Notes: a model not told the origin generated them from the sequence alone. A DNA stretch of 43,286 nucleotides from Tetragenococcus halophilus subsp. flandriensis (GCF_030161475.1 NZ_BSUG01000016.1:1-43286); one strand, 5' to 3'. Positions 32,193-41,382 are shown, numbered from the stretch's first letter. Made by a program: numbers and translations.

Positions 32193-32405
32193 TTAAAATA
32201 ACGGTGTCTCAGTTGTTTCAACGTATTTGGCACTATCTACTTCTTGGTATAATCTTACGCCATCTCTATCAAAAATATCTAAAGCGCATAATTGCTCCAT
32301 CGCTTCTCGAACTTCTGCTTCTGATAAATCTTCTGCGGCAACTTTCGGCGTTAAAGTATGTGTATTTCCTTCTTCATTTAAAAATGTTAATTGTAATTTT
32401 TTCAT
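32193..32405 (-). CDS. DUF2922 family protein
   Basis: A 70-residue acidic cytosolic protein of the DUF2922 family, found in Firmicutes beside DUF1659 proteins; function unknown. The family run LTFLNEEGNTHTLTPKVAAEDLSEAEVREAMEQL is visible in pieces, ending AKYVETTETPLF. It lies 21 bases downstream of DUF1659, with a GGAGG site 8 bases before ATG, so the two share a transcript. In many Bacilli this pair stands next to YvrJ-type or wall-hydrolase genes, as it does here with the lysozyme. Confidence 0.8.
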   Translation of the reverse strand: MKKLQLTFLNEEGNTHTLTPKVAAEDLSEAEVREAMEQLCALDIFDRDGVRLYQEVDSAKYVETTETPLF

Positions 32406-32426
32406 GCCTTTTTCCTCCTATAATTT

Positions 32427-32654
32427 TTATTCAGGAATTTCTTCTGCTTCTTGCACATGTGAGTATTCTACTGTTTCAGTAACAAAAGCTAATTCATTTT
32501 CTTCTGGTGCTAAGCTAGCGATCGTTTCTCCAAGACTTAAGATCGCTGCTTCATCAGGTTCTGCAACCACATCAGAAAAGTTTTGTTTAATCGTCTTATC
32601 ATCATCAGGTTGACTCAACTCAACGGACAATTTTGTTTGCTCTAAATTTTTCAT
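32427..32654 (-). CDS. DUF1659 family protein
   Basis: A 75-residue protein of the DUF1659 family, function unknown. The QTKLSVELSQPDDDKTIKQNFSD stretch and the SLGETIASLAPEENELAFVTETVEYS end fit the family. First gene of DUF1659-DUF2922. Start: several Met codons crowd the ribosome site; the ATG at 32654 lies 7 bases after GAGGAG and is preferred. The upstream 100 bases contain no perfect sigma-A promoter; GACATTTTTATACTGAAT (minus) is a possible alternative-sigma element, which I hold weakly. Confidence 0.75.
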   Translation of the reverse strand: MKNLEQTKLSVELSQPDDDKTIKQNFSDVVAEPDEAAILSLGETIASLAPEENELAFVTETVEYSHVQEAEEIPE

Positions 32655-32767
32655 TTTCATTCTCCTCAAAAAATTATTTTGTAAGGGGCGCCACCTACAC
32701 TATCTATAAACGGGATTCAGTATAAAAATGTCACGACTTTTATTAAAATTTTTTGTGCACAAAAAAA

Positions 32768-32802
32768 TCCAGCAAACAAAAATGTAAAAATTGTTTACTG
32801 GA
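32768..32802 (-). terminator. Terminator of the hicB gene
   Basis: TCCAGCAAACAA (32768-32779) pairs with TTGTTTACTGGA (32791-32802) with one mismatch; a T run follows on the minus strand. Confidence 0.8.
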
Positions 32803-32835
32803 CTGTGTAAATAATATAGTTAAAACCTTACTATA

Positions 32836-33282
32836 CTAATGATTCACTTTTTCTACAATAGCATCCTCTAATGTTTTTGAGAAATTAAGAGAATGCTTCT
32901 TACCTAAATCATCTGCCCATTTAGGAATGGTCAAAGTCTTTTTAACAGGATTTTGTGAACCTAAATAGTTATTTATATCTACGTATACCATCGTAATAAA
33001 AGACTTTTCTGGATCATATTCCAATTGGAAATCATCATCATTTTTAAAGGGATCATTTTCTTTTAAATCAAGTATGTTTATATCGGAAGGCCTTGGAACA
33101 TGGTTTTGTGTATCAATCAAATCAGCAACAATAATCCCTAGATATTCTGAAGCCATCTCGAGTGCATCTTGAATATTTTTCCCTTGGGCAGCGCTATTTT
33201 CAAAATCTGGAAAAGTAACAAAATATTTTGCTTGAGCTGAAGCGTCATAATAAAATAAGGCAGGATAAGCGACTAACATCAT
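32836..33282 (-). CDS. Orphan HicB-family antitoxin-like protein
   Basis: A 148-residue protein of the HicB family, whose N-terminal partially degraded RNase H-like domain reads YPALFYYDASAQAKYFVTFPDF and IQDALEMASEYLG, followed by a C-terminal DNA-binding part (KTLTIPKWADDLGKKHSLNFSKTLEDAI, RHH or HTH type). A HicA toxin gene normally sits directly beside it; neither the 120 bases upstream nor the sequence downstream encodes one. The upstream region holds palindromes around the promoter, fitting autoregulation. ATG follows AAGGAG. Confidence 0.8.
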   Translation of the reverse strand: MMLVAYPALFYYDASAQAKYFVTFPDFENSAAQGKNIQDALEMASEYLGIIVADLIDTQNHVPRPSDINILDLKENDPFKNDDDFQLEYDPEKSFITMVYVDINNYLGSQNPVKKTLTIPKWADDLGKKHSLNFSKTLEDAIVEKVNH

Positions 33283-33298
33283 TGCACGCTCCTTTTTG

Positions 33299-33355
33299 TA
33301 ATACGTGTATTATAATACTTTAGGATTATATATTAACACGTATACCACGTGTTAA
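33299..33355. promoter_or_regulatory. hicB promoter with flanking palindromes
   Basis: Minus strand TATAAT (33307-33314 region) with TTAATA 16 bases upstream. TAATACGTGTATTA (33299-33312) and TTAACACG-N7-CGTGTTAA (33333-33355) share an ACGTGT core, giving three half-sites around the promoter, probably HicB operators. Confidence 0.6.
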
Positions 33356-33411
33356 CAACAAAAAAACTTTTTGATAGCTAAACGAGTTATCTTTGGGATT
33401 TTCTCTTATTT

Positions 33412-33936
33412 TTACCCCCACGGCAATTCTGTTGAAAGTTTAGCAGCAAATTCTTTATATTCACTACGCTCAGCAAGTCGCTGTGTTCTTCTTTTTTCAT
33501 AATCACGACAAACTAATTTTTCTTCTTCTGTTTCTGGGAAAACTCCTGGCACTGTAAATTCTTTTTCCTCATTCATATGTGAAGGTACAGCAACAAAGGT
33601 GGTAAAACAAGTAGCTGCTAGATAGCGTTCACCTGTTACAAGATTTTCTCCGATAACTTTCACAAAAACTTCCATAGATTTATGATGCGTGCCTGAAACA
33701 TAGGACTCTACACAAACCGAATGATTATTTTCCAATGGCTTTAAAAAATTCATTTGATCGATAGAGGCTGTTACTGCTCCTCGTCTGCAGTGCCTGGTAA
33801 TTGAAATTGATGATGCATCATCAATAAAGGTCATTAATTTTCCACCAAATAAAGCGCCAAAAGGGTTCAAATCTGAAGGAAAGATCCGATGCGTTTGGAC
33901 CACTTTTGATTCTCGACAATACCGAAATTCTTCCAT
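33412..33936 (-). CDS. Acyl-CoA thioesterase (hotdog fold, YkhA-like)
   Basis: A 174-residue hotdog-fold thioesterase that hydrolyses acyl-CoA. The motif NPFGALFGGKLMTFIDDASSI carries the family Asn/Asp active site; the TASIDQMNFLKP segment follows. It is close in length and motif to B. subtilis YkhA. The gene lies immediately upstream of the fatty-acid cluster's end but is separated by a terminator, so cotranscription is unlikely. Start: a TTG at 33957 is upstream, but the ATG at 33936 follows GAGGTAG and is preferred. Confidence 0.87.
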   Translation of the reverse strand: MEEFRYCRESKVVQTHRIFPSDLNPFGALFGGKLMTFIDDASSISITRHCRRGAVTASIDQMNFLKPLENNHSVCVESYVSGTHHKSMEVFVKVIGENLVTGERYLAATCFTTFVAVPSHMNEEKEFTVPGVFPETEEEKLVCRDYEKRRTQRLAERSEYKEFAAKLSTELPWG

Positions 33937-34072
33937 ATTTTCTACCTCGATTTTCAATTTAGTTCTTCTATCATGCTATTTTAGCAACTTTCAAATAAAA
34001 AACAAATACAATGAACTTCCCCTGATTATCCAACTTCAACCAATAACAAAATTTGTCAATATTCCACATTAA

Positions 34073-34103
34073 AAAATCACCGAGCTGTCTAGCCGGTGAT
34101 TTT
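34073..34103 (-). terminator. Terminator of the fab/acc operon
   Basis: AAAATCACCG (34073-34082) and CGGTGATTTT (34094-34103) pair, with an inner GCT/AGC. It lies just after the accA stop. Confidence 0.85.
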
Positions 34104-34106
34104 CTC

Positions 34107-34892
34107 TTAAAATTTACGAAATCGTTCATAGCGTTCTTGAACTAGTTGAGTAGGATCTTTTTTTGCAAGATCTTTTAGTTTCCAAGTTAAATCAGCTTTG
34201 ACTCGACGTAAAATCGCTTCGTCTGAAACAGATTCTCCTTTAAACGTTTCAGGAATCACCTGTTCAATAACATCCAAATCCTTTAATTCTTGGGCTGTGA
34301 TCTTCATTAAATCAGCGGCTTCATCTGCTCGACTACTGTCTTTCCACAAAATCGAAGCAAAACCTTCCGGAGGTAAAACCGCATAAATAGAATTTTCCAA
34401 CATCCAAACCTCATCTGCGACTGCCAATGCTAATGCACCGCCACTGCCGCCTTCGCCAATAATGGTAGCGATAATAGGAACGCTTAAATCAGCCATTTCA
34501 TATAAATTTTTAGCAATAGCTTCTCCTTCGCCACGTTCTTCGGCACTAATACCAGAATAAGCTCCGGAGGTATTAATAAAAGTTACAACCGGACGATTGA
34601 ACTTTTCTGCTTGTTTCATCAAACGTAAGGCTTTTCGGTAACCTTCTGGATTAGCCGAACCAAAATTACGTTTTAAATTTTCTGGTAAATTTTTCCCTTT
34701 TTGGATACCAATTACGGTAACTGGTTTGCCATCTAATAAAGCAACGCCACCTACCACAGCTTGGTCATCTGCAAAATAGCGATCTCCATGAAATTCTTGA
34801 AAGTTATCAAAGATCTGTTCAATAAAATCTAGTGAAGTGAGGCGTTTTTGATCACGAGCTAGTTGAACGATCTCATGTGCAGACCTTTCCAT
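34107..34892 (-). CDS. accA: Acetyl-CoA carboxylase carboxyltransferase subunit alpha
   Basis: Carboxyltransferase alpha subunit of 261 residues, which with AccD transfers CO2 from carboxybiotin to acetyl-CoA to make malonyl-CoA. The crotonase-fold core is visible: [56 protein letters not shown] and [13 protein letters not shown]. Final gene of the long operon; the accD stop lies one base before its ATG, and its ribosome site AAAGGGTGG lies inside accD. The N-terminal extension of E. coli AccA is absent, as in other Firmicutes. Confidence 0.95.
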   Translation of the reverse strand: MERSAHEIVQLARDQKRLTSLDFIEQIFDNFQEFHGDRYFADDQAVVGGVALLDGKPVTVIGIQKGKNLPENLKRNFGSANPEGYRKALRLMKQAEKFNRPVVTFINTSGAYSGISAEERGEGEAIAKNLYEMADLSVPIIATIIGEGGSGGALALAVADEVWMLENSIYAVLPPEGFASILWKDSSRADEAADLMKITAQELKDLDVIEQVIPETFKGESVSDEAILRRVKADLTWKLKDLAKKDPTQLVQERYERFRKF

Positions 34893-34893
34893 C

Positions 34894-35757
34894 TTAACGC
34901 CACCCTTTCATTGTATGCATGTTTACCAGTTCGTAGATGCGCGTTTTTAAATCTTTACGTGCAACAATCTGGTCAATAAAACCATGTTCCAAAAGAAATT
35001 CTGCTCGTTGAAAATCTTCTGGTAATTCTTGTTTAATCGCGTTTTCAATGACACGTCTACCTGCAAATCCAATCAAAGCTTGTGGTTCAGAGATAATAAT
35101 ATCTCCTTCCATCGCAAAACTTGCAGTGACGCCACCAGTGGTTGGATCTGTTAAAACGGTTAGGTAAAGAAGTCCGGCATTACTATGTTTTTTGACAGCT
35201 GCAGAGACTTTAGCCATCTGCATCAAAGAAAAAATTCCTTCTTGCATACGAGCGCCGCCTGAAGCGGTAAATAAAACCACTGGTAGTCGTTGTTCCGTCG
35301 CTTTTTCGAATAAACGGGTGATTTTTTCCCCCACGACCGTACCCATACTTGCCATAATAAAATGAGAATCCATTATACCAAGCGCTACTTTTTCTCCAGA
35401 TATATCTGCAAGGCCAGTCAAAACAGCTTCATGCAAGTCATTTTTTTCTTGCATCTTTTTGACTTTTTCTTTATAGCCAGGAAAATCAAGGGGATCTTTG
35501 GTACTTATGTCTGTATCCCATTCTTCAAAAGTATCATCATCGGCAATCAGTGCTAAACGTTGGCTAGCACTGATTCGAAAGTTATATCCACAGTTGGGAC
35601 AGACTTTTTCCTCACCAATTTCTTTAGTATATAAAATATGTTTGCAGCTTGGACATTTCGCCCACATGTCATCAGGTACAGTGGGTTCATTCATAGGTGT
35701 CGCATTTCGATTAGGATTGATTTTGATATAATCCTTTTTCTTTTTAAACAATGCCAT
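34894..35757 (-). CDS. accD: Acetyl-CoA carboxylase carboxyltransferase subunit beta
   Basis: Carboxyltransferase beta subunit of 287 residues. An N-terminal zinc finger has C35, C38, C53 and C56 (CPSC and CPNC). The carboxyltransferase core follows: [39 protein letters not shown] and [13 protein letters not shown]. Works as an alpha2-beta2 complex with AccA, encoded directly downstream. It starts 12 bases after the accC stop with a GGAGGCG ribosome site. Confidence 0.95.
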   Translation of the reverse strand: MALFKKKKDYIKINPNRNATPMNEPTVPDDMWAKCPSCKHILYTKEIGEEKVCPNCGYNFRISASQRLALIADDDTFEEWDTDISTKDPLDFPGYKEKVKKMQEKNDLHEAVLTGLADISGEKVALGIMDSHFIMASMGTVVGEKITRLFEKATEQRLPVVLFTASGGARMQEGIFSLMQMAKVSAAVKKHSNAGLLYLTVLTDPTTGGVTASFAMEGDIIISEPQALIGFAGRRVIENAIKQELPEDFQRAEFLLEHGFIDQIVARKDLKTRIYELVNMHTMKGWR

Positions 35758-35769
35758 TTGCTGCGCCTC

Positions 35770-37134
35770 CTAATCTTCAGGTGTCCAGTTTGGTAAAAAT
35801 TCTTCTTGCAAAAAGGCGGTATTATAATCGCCAGAAAGTACCTTAGGATGACTGATCAAATCTAACTGAAATTCAGCGTTAGTGACAATTCCTTCAGTCA
35901 CAAGTTCACTTAATGCGCGCTGCATTTTCATTAACGCACCTAAACGTGTATCCGCATAGGCAATCACTTTAGCGATCATTGAATCATAGTAAGGCGGTAT
36001 AGTATAACCTGAATACATCGCACTTTCTACACGAATACCCATTCCACCTGCTGGTAATAACAAATTTTCGATTTTTCCAGGTGAAGGAGCAAAGTTAAAG
36101 CTTGGATTTTCAGCATTAATCCGACATTCGATCGCATGTCCGCTAAATCGCACATCGTTTTGTTCAATCGTCAATTCTTGGCCACTAGCGATTTCCAATT
36201 GTTTTTTAACAATATCCACCCCTGTAACCATTTCAGTGATAGGATGTTCGACCTGAATACGAGTATTCATCTCCATGAAATAAAAATTGCCTTCTTCATC
36301 CATTAAAAATTCGATAGTCCCTGCATTACAGTAATCGACAGCTTGAGCTGCCTTGACAGCTGTCATCCCGATTTCTTGTCTTTTTTGCTCATCAATCACT
36401 ACAGAAGGAGACTCTTCCATCACTTTCTGATTATTACGTTGCAAAGAACAATCTCTTTCTCCTAAGTGTATCACATGACCAAAATTATCGGCTAGGATTT
36501 GAATTTCTATATGACGAGCAGGATAAACGATCTTTTCAATATACATTGAATCATCGCCAAAAGCTGCTTTGGCTTCTTGTTGCGCCGAAGAAAAATGGTG
36601 TGGTAAATCTTCTTTATTATAAACTTTACGAATTCCTTTTCCGCCACCACCTGCAGCAGCTTTTAGCATAATTGGAAAGCCAACTTCGTCCGCAATCTGA
36701 ACGGCCTCTTCTACATCATGAATGACGCCTGGGCTTCCCGGCACAACCGGTACATTAGCTTCTCGCATCAATTTTCTCGCATTGATTTTATTTCCCATAT
36801 CATCGATCGTTTTGCTTTTAGGTCCGATAAAGACTACATTCATCTCTTCACACATTGCAGCAAAACGAGCATTTTCAGAAAGAAAACCAAATCCTGGATG
36901 GATTGCTTCCGACTTAGTAACAATTGCTGCACTAAGGATTTGTTGAACGTTTAAATAAGAATCTGAAGAACGAGCGGGGCCAATACAAATCGCCTCATCC
37001 GCTAATTCTGCATGTAATGCATCTTTATCAGCTTCTGAATAAACAGCAACTGTATGAATACCTAATTCACGACAAGCACGTATAATTCGTACCGCGATTT
37101 CACCACGGTTTGCAACTAAAATTTTTGAAAACAT
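35770..37134 (-). CDS. accC: Biotin carboxylase
   Basis: Carboxylates the biotin on AccB using bicarbonate and ATP; 454 residues. ATP-grasp fold: ILVANRGEIAVRIIRACRE, HPGFGFLSENA, the glycine-rich KAAAGGGGKGIR, the EMNTRIQVEHPITEMVTG catalytic segment and a biotin-carboxylase C-terminal domain. Start: the ATG at 37134 follows AGGTGG and gives the usual FSKILVANRG beginning; a TTG at 37149 upstream is not used. It lies 7 bases after fabZ. Confidence 0.95.
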   Translation of the reverse strand: MFSKILVANRGEIAVRIIRACRELGIHTVAVYSEADKDALHAELADEAICIGPARSSDSYLNVQQILSAAIVTKSEAIHPGFGFLSENARFAAMCEEMNVVFIGPKSKTIDDMGNKINARKLMREANVPVVPGSPGVIHDVEEAVQIADEVGFPIMLKAAAGGGGKGIRKVYNKEDLPHHFSSAQQEAKAAFGDDSMYIEKIVYPARHIEIQILADNFGHVIHLGERDCSLQRNNQKVMEESPSVVIDEQKRQEIGMTAVKAAQAVDYCNAGTIEFLMDEEGNFYFMEMNTRIQVEHPITEMVTGVDIVKKQLEIASGQELTIEQNDVRFSGHAIECRINAENPSFNFAPSPGKIENLLLPAGGMGIRVESAMYSGYTIPPYYDSMIAKVIAYADTRLGALMKMQRALSELVTEGIVTNAEFQLDLISHPKVLSGDYNTAFLQEEFLPNWTPED

Positions 37135-37141
37135 AATCCAC

Positions 37142-37570
37142 CTATCCAATCATGAACGTTAATTCTGCTTCCGCCACTTTCTTTCCATCGACGCGAGCAA
37201 CACCTTTACCCACACCAGCAGAAGATTTTACTTTCAAAAGTTCAACTTCTAGCATTAGTGTATCACCGGGTGTTACTTTTTTACGGAATTTCGCTTTGTC
37301 AATTCCGCCAAAATAAGCAGTTTTTCCTCGAAACTGTTCTAAACTTAGTAAAGAAACAGCGCCCGCTTGTGCCATAGCTTCAATAATGAGTACCCCTGGC
37401 ATTACTGGTTCATGCGGAAAATGTCCTTGGAAAAAAGGTTCATTCACTGTAACATTTTTTTTAGCTACAATTCGTTCTCCTTCTTCGAGTTCTTCTATAC
37501 GATCAATTAAAAGCATAGGAAAACGATGAGGAATAATTTCTTTGATCTCTTGAATATTCATTACTGACAT
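37142..37570 (-). CDS. fabZ: 3-hydroxyacyl-ACP dehydratase
   Basis: Dehydrates 3-hydroxyacyl-ACP to trans-2-enoyl-ACP; 142 residues of hotdog fold. The active His and Glu are in [23 protein letters not shown] (H50, E64). [12 protein letters not shown] is the family N-terminus. Two bases separate it from accB. Enterococci may carry a second copy (FabN) that also isomerises for unsaturated chains; sequence alone does not tell whether this copy can do so. Confidence 0.94.
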   Translation of the reverse strand: MSVMNIQEIKEIIPHRFPMLLIDRIEELEEGERIVAKKNVTVNEPFFQGHFPHEPVMPGVLIIEAMAQAGAVSLLSLEQFRGKTAYFGGIDKAKFRKKVTPGDTLMLEVELLKVKSSAGVGKGVARVDGKKVAEAELTFMIG

Positions 37571-37572
37571 AT

Positions 37573-38076
37573 TTAGCCTTCTTTCACGCGGAACAACGGT
37601 TGATCAAACTCGACCACTTGTTCATTTTCTACTAATACTTCAACGATCTCACCGGACACATCACTAGTGATTTCATTCATTACTTTCATCGCTTCAACAA
37701 TACAAACGACTTCACCAGCTTCGACATGGTCGCCAACTTTTTTAAAGTCCTCTTTTTCTGGAGCAGGTCGCAAGTAAACCACACCTACAATTGGTGAAAC
37801 AATATCAGTTCCTTCAATTGTTTCTTTTGCAGTTTCTGTTGTTTGCGCTTGAACAGATTGAACCGTTTGTTGTGTTGTTGTTTGTGCACTAGCTGTTGGT
37901 TCTACCCTAGGTTCAGCCGCCTGCGTTTGTTCTGTATTATTTACTTGCCCAGCTTGGCTTCTTGCCGCTGCTGTTTTATTAAAGTATAGCTCAAAAGTTC
38001 CATCTTTTAAATCAAATTCTGTCAAAGTCGATTGATCAAAGATCGCAAGCAATTCTTTTAATTCTTCTTGTTGCAT
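37573..38076 (-). CDS. accB: Biotin carboxyl carrier protein
   Basis: Carries biotin for acetyl-CoA carboxylase; 167 residues. An N-terminal helix ([10 protein letters not shown]) is followed by an Ala/Gln/Thr/Pro-rich linker (about 36-88) and the biotinyl domain with [14 protein letters not shown] and [11 protein letters not shown]; biotin joins K131. Most AccB have EAMKMMN, here EAMKVMN. Start: ATG at 38076, 7 bases after GGGAGG, which lies inside the end of fabF; the ORF start at 38091 is not supported. Confidence 0.94.
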   Translation of the reverse strand: MQQEELKELLAIFDQSTLTEFDLKDGTFELYFNKTAAARSQAGQVNNTEQTQAAEPRVEPTASAQTTTQQTVQSVQAQTTETAKETIEGTDIVSPIVGVVYLRPAPEKEDFKKVGDHVEAGEVVCIVEAMKVMNEITSDVSGEIVEVLVENEQVVEFDQPLFRVKEG

Positions 38077-38078
38077 CT

Positions 38079-39314
38079 TTATGCCTCCCAACGTTTCATC
38101 AATAATACCGCATTATGGCCACCAAAGCCCATTGAATTGCTCAATACATATTCTAAGTTAGCATCAATGCTTTGATTTTGCACCACATTTAAATCAATTT
38201 CAGGATCTTTTTCTTCAATATTAATGCTAGCAGGAACAAATTGGTGTTGTAGCGCTAATAATGAAGCAACTGATTCAATACCACCGGCAGCTCCTAATAA
38301 GTGTCCCGTCATTGATTTTGTACTGCTAACATAAATATCTTTACCGCGTTCACCTAAACCATAATGGATGGCTGTTGCTTCTGAAACGTCATTAGCTGGC
38401 GTTGCTGTACCATGAGCATTAATATAGTCAATTTGTTCAGGGGTTATCTGTGCTTCTTCCATGGCCAATTTCATCGCTTTTCCAGCACCAGAACCGTCTG
38501 GATTAGGTGCTGTCATATGATAAGCATCACAGTTTGCCCCATAGCCAACAACTTCACCTAAAATATTTGCCCCACGAGCTTGCGCATATTCTAATGATTC
38601 CAGCAAAAGGACGCCTGCGCCTTCACCCATAACAAAGCCAGAGCGATTCGTATCAAATGGAGTTGAAGCATGATCCGGATCTTCATTACGGCTCAAAGCA
38701 GTTAAAGAAGCAAAACCAGCGATCCCGATTTCACAAATTGTTGATTCAGATCCACCAGCAAGCATAACGTCTTGATAGCCGTGTTTAATATTACGGAAAG
38801 CTTCTCCAATAGAGTTATTACCAGAAGCACACGCTGTAACGATAGATGTACAAATACCTCTAGCGCCCACGCGCATTGCGATATTTCCAGCGACCATGTT
38901 TACAATCGACATAGGTACAAACATTGGTGAAACACGTTGTGCGCCCTTTTCGTTCATTCGTGTCACTTGATCTTGGATTGTCGGTAATCCTCCGATTCCT
39001 GAACCAACCATTACACCAAAACGATCCATGTCCGTTTTTTCTGTATCTAATTCGGCCATTTCAAGAGCATCCAAAGCCGCATAAACACCATATAAAGAGA
39101 ATAAGTCCATGCGTTTGGTCGCTTTTTTCTTAAAGTACTTTTCTAAAGGAAAATCTTTCACTTCACCAGCTACTGAAACACCAGTATCTTCTGCATCAAA
39201 CTTGGTAATTTTATCAATTCCGTTTGTTCCATTTTTTAAACTTGCTAAGAAGGTTTCTGGATCATTGCCAATTGGCGATACAACACCATAACCTGTAATA
39301 ACTACTCGATTCAT
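38079..39314 (-). CDS. fabF: 3-oxoacyl-ACP synthase II
   Basis: Elongation condensing enzyme, 411 residues. Thiolase fold with active Cys162 (TACASGNNSIGEAF), His in HGTATPAND and KSMTGHLLGAAGGIE. RVVITGYGVVSPIG is the family start. The ATG at 39314 follows GGAAGGAG; an upstream frame to 39338 has no site. Enterococci usually have a second FabF (FabO) elsewhere for unsaturated acids. Confidence 0.95.
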   Translation of the reverse strand: MNRVVITGYGVVSPIGNDPETFLASLKNGTNGIDKITKFDAEDTGVSVAGEVKDFPLEKYFKKKATKRMDLFSLYGVYAALDALEMAELDTEKTDMDRFGVMVGSGIGGLPTIQDQVTRMNEKGAQRVSPMFVPMSIVNMVAGNIAMRVGARGICTSIVTACASGNNSIGEAFRNIKHGYQDVMLAGGSESTICEIGIAGFASLTALSRNEDPDHASTPFDTNRSGFVMGEGAGVLLLESLEYAQARGANILGEVVGYGANCDAYHMTAPNPDGSGAGKAMKLAMEEAQITPEQIDYINAHGTATPANDVSEATAIHYGLGERGKDIYVSSTKSMTGHLLGAAGGIESVASLLALQHQFVPASINIEEKDPEIDLNVVQNQSIDANLEYVLSNSMGFGGHNAVLLMKRWEA

Positions 39315-39356
39315 TTTGCTTCTCCTTCCATTTTGCAAAAAATCAGTCGTATCTAA

Positions 39357-40094
39357 TTATCCTTGCATGACTAATCCGCCATCCACACTAATAACTTGTC
39401 CTGTAATATATGGACTTTTTGCTAAGAAAACCGCGGTCTGAGCCACATCTTCTGGATCTCCTAAGTGTTGGAGTGGAATAGTTTCTTTGATTTGTGCTTT
39501 CACTTTATCCGACAAAACATCTGTCATATCAGTCGCAATAAAACCAGGCGCAATCGCATTACAAGTGATTCCGCGGGGTGCTGCTTCTTTGGCTACTGTT
39601 TTGGTAAAGCCAACAACGCCCGCTTTACTTGCAGCATAATTAGCCTGACCAACATTACCAATCAAACCAGAAACGCTGGAGATATTAATAATGACACCCG
39701 CTTTTTGTTTCATCATTTTCTTTAAAATTTGTTGTGTCATATTAAATGTTCCAGTTAAATTCACTTGTAAAACACTTGCGAAATCTTCTTCTTTCATACG
39801 AAGTAATAACTTATCATTGTTCATACCTGCGTTATTCACTAAAACTTGAATTTCGCCTAATTGATCCTGCGCACTTTTGATCATTTCTTTTGCACTTGAA
39901 AAGTCAGAGATATCTCCTGATACTCCGATACATTTCACACCAAAGGCTTCAATTTCAGAAATTAACTCAGCAGGAATTTCTTTACGTCCATTAAGTACAA
40001 TATTTGCTCCGTTTTGCGCAAAAGCTTTAGCGATCGCTAAACCAATCCCGCGCGTGCTACCTGTAACAAATACATTTTTATTTTGAAGTTCCAT
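39357..40094 (-). CDS. fabG: 3-oxoacyl-ACP reductase
   Basis: NADPH-dependent short-chain dehydrogenase of 245 residues that reduces 3-ketoacyl-ACP. TGSTRGIGLAIA binds the cofactor; NNAG is at 87-90; the catalytic Ser140, Tyr153 and Lys157 are in NISSVSG and YAASKAG. GGLVMQG ends the protein. The ATG at 40094 follows GGAGG by 5 bases; the ORF start at 40106 lies in the site. Confidence 0.95.
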   Translation of the reverse strand: MELQNKNVFVTGSTRGIGLAIAKAFAQNGANIVLNGRKEIPAELISEIEAFGVKCIGVSGDISDFSSAKEMIKSAQDQLGEIQVLVNNAGMNNDKLLLRMKEEDFASVLQVNLTGTFNMTQQILKKMMKQKAGVIINISSVSGLIGNVGQANYAASKAGVVGFTKTVAKEAAPRGITCNAIAPGFIATDMTDVLSDKVKAQIKETIPLQHLGDPEDVAQTAVFLAKSPYITGQVISVDGGLVMQG

Positions 40095-40109
40095 AGATTC
40101 CTCCATTAA

Positions 40110-41030
40110 CTAAATCGTTTCTTCAGTTGCTTGTAAAGTTTTCAAGTCCGAAACCCGGTCTGTCTTTATAGATTTATCAATTTTTTTCATAAATCCATTG
40201 ATCGTTTTTCCTGGTCCAACTTCAATGATACGTTCAATTCCTAACTCTTTTAAGCTTGCGACACTTTCATAAAATCGTACAGGTGATTTGACCTGTAGTT
40301 CCAGTAAATGTTTGATTTCATCTTGTTTCATGACTTTAGCTGTCGTATTACTAATCACTGGAATTTGCATCTGATCAAAAGTTACTTCTTGTAAAGTTTC
40401 TTTTAATTGCTGAGCTGCTGGTTCTAAAAGTTTGGTGTGGAAAGGTCCACTGACATTTAAGGGAACCATACGACGCACCCCTGCTTCGGTCAATAATTCC
40501 ATTGCTTGATCTACTGCTTGTTTTTCCCCGCCGATAACAATTTGTTTAGGTGTATTGTAATTCGCTGGTGAGACAATCCCATATTCGCTAGCCTTTTGAC
40601 AAGCTTCTTCGATCGTATCTAAAGGCGCATTCATAACAGCTATCATCTTACCAACGCCTGCAGGAGCAGCATTTGCCATGAATTTCCCACGTTTTGCGAC
40701 TAAATCAACTGCGGTTGCAAAATCTAAGGCACCACTTGCAACTAAAGCAGTGTATTCTCCTAGGCTTAAACCTGCCGCCGCATCAGGAGTTATCCCTTTT
40801 TCTTCTAATAAGCGCATAAACGCAACACTTACGGTTAAAATAGCGGGTTGAGTATATTCGGTTAAATCCAGTTGTTCATTTTCAGTAAAACATAACTCTG
40901 CCATGTCGTAATTTAAGACATTGGATGCTTGTTCAAATGTTTTTTGGACAATCTCATACTGATCATAAAGATCTTTTCCCATACCGGGATATTGATCACC
41001 TTGACCACTAAATAAAAAAGCTGTTTTCAT
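40110..41030 (-). CDS. fabD: Malonyl-CoA:ACP transacylase
   Basis: Moves malonyl from CoA to ACP; 306 residues. FSGQGDQYPGMGKDL opens the protein, active Ser89 is in GLSLGEYTALVASG, and the later SGPFHTKLLEPA holds the catalytic His. ATG follows AAAGGAG by 6 bases. In related genomes fabK sits between acpP and fabD; here only 127 bases with hairpins separate them. Confidence 0.95.
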   Translation of the reverse strand: MKTAFLFSGQGDQYPGMGKDLYDQYEIVQKTFEQASNVLNYDMAELCFTENEQLDLTEYTQPAILTVSVAFMRLLEEKGITPDAAAGLSLGEYTALVASGALDFATAVDLVAKRGKFMANAAPAGVGKMIAVMNAPLDTIEEACQKASEYGIVSPANYNTPKQIVIGGEKQAVDQAMELLTEAGVRRMVPLNVSGPFHTKLLEPAAQQLKETLQEVTFDQMQIPVISNTTAKVMKQDEIKHLLELQVKSPVRFYESVASLKELGIERIIEVGPGKTINGFMKKIDKSIKTDRVSDLKTLQATEETI

Positions 41031-41102
41031 CCGTTTCTCCTTTAAAACTTATGGATTTCAAATAACTACATAACAATTGAAAAAAGTATGTAATGCTATT
41101 AT

Positions 41103-41152
41103 CTGCAAAAAATTGCAGCAAAAAGCAAAGGCTAGGCTTTTGGCCCAGCCTT
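41103..41152 (-). terminator. Two hairpins between acpP and fabD
   Basis: AAGGCTAGGC (41128-41137) pairs with GCCCAGCCTT (41143-41152) with one mismatch, and the minus strand continues TTTGCTTTTTGC; a second hairpin CTGCAA/TTGCAG lies at 41103-41118. They may reduce read-through from acpP into fabD, raising acpP transcript levels. The gap could hold a fabD promoter, but I see only weak matches. Confidence 0.6.
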
Positions 41153-41157
41153 GAAAA

Positions 41158-41382
41158 TTAAGCTTGTTGTTTTTCTACATATTTTACTAAATCATCAACA
41201 GTTTTAATATTTTCATCTGTTTCGATTTTTACATCAAATTCGTCTTCGATTTCATTAATGATTTGGAATAGGTCTAAGCTATCTGCTTCCAAATCTTCTT
41301 GGATATTTGTTGACAACTGAATGTCGTCTTTTTCCTTATCTAGTTCTTCTGCTACGATTTCTTGAATTTTTTCGAATACCAT
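41158..41382 (-). CDS. acpP: Acyl carrier protein
   Basis: 74-residue acidic four-helix carrier. The 4'-phosphopantetheine is attached to Ser35 of [18 protein letters not shown]. Length and motif are standard; DSLDLFQ deviates slightly from the common DSLDxVEL. A hairpin follows it. The ATG follows GGAGG by 9 bases. Essential partner of all the FAS enzymes here. Confidence 0.95.
   Translation of the reverse strand: MVFEKIQEIVAEELDKEKDDIQLSTNIQEDLEADSLDLFQIINEIEDEFDVKIETDENIKTVDDLVKYVEKQQA

Noticed and set aside
31261-33282. Prophage
   Set aside because: Only a lysozyme and small DUF proteins are present; there is no integrase, terminase, capsid, portal or attachment repeat, so I describe a module rather than a prophage.
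34012-34052. Possible single unit of the 41-bp repeat (ACTTCCCCTGATTATCC)
   Set aside because: Only the first half matches and there is no periodic neighbour, so it is not counted as a member.
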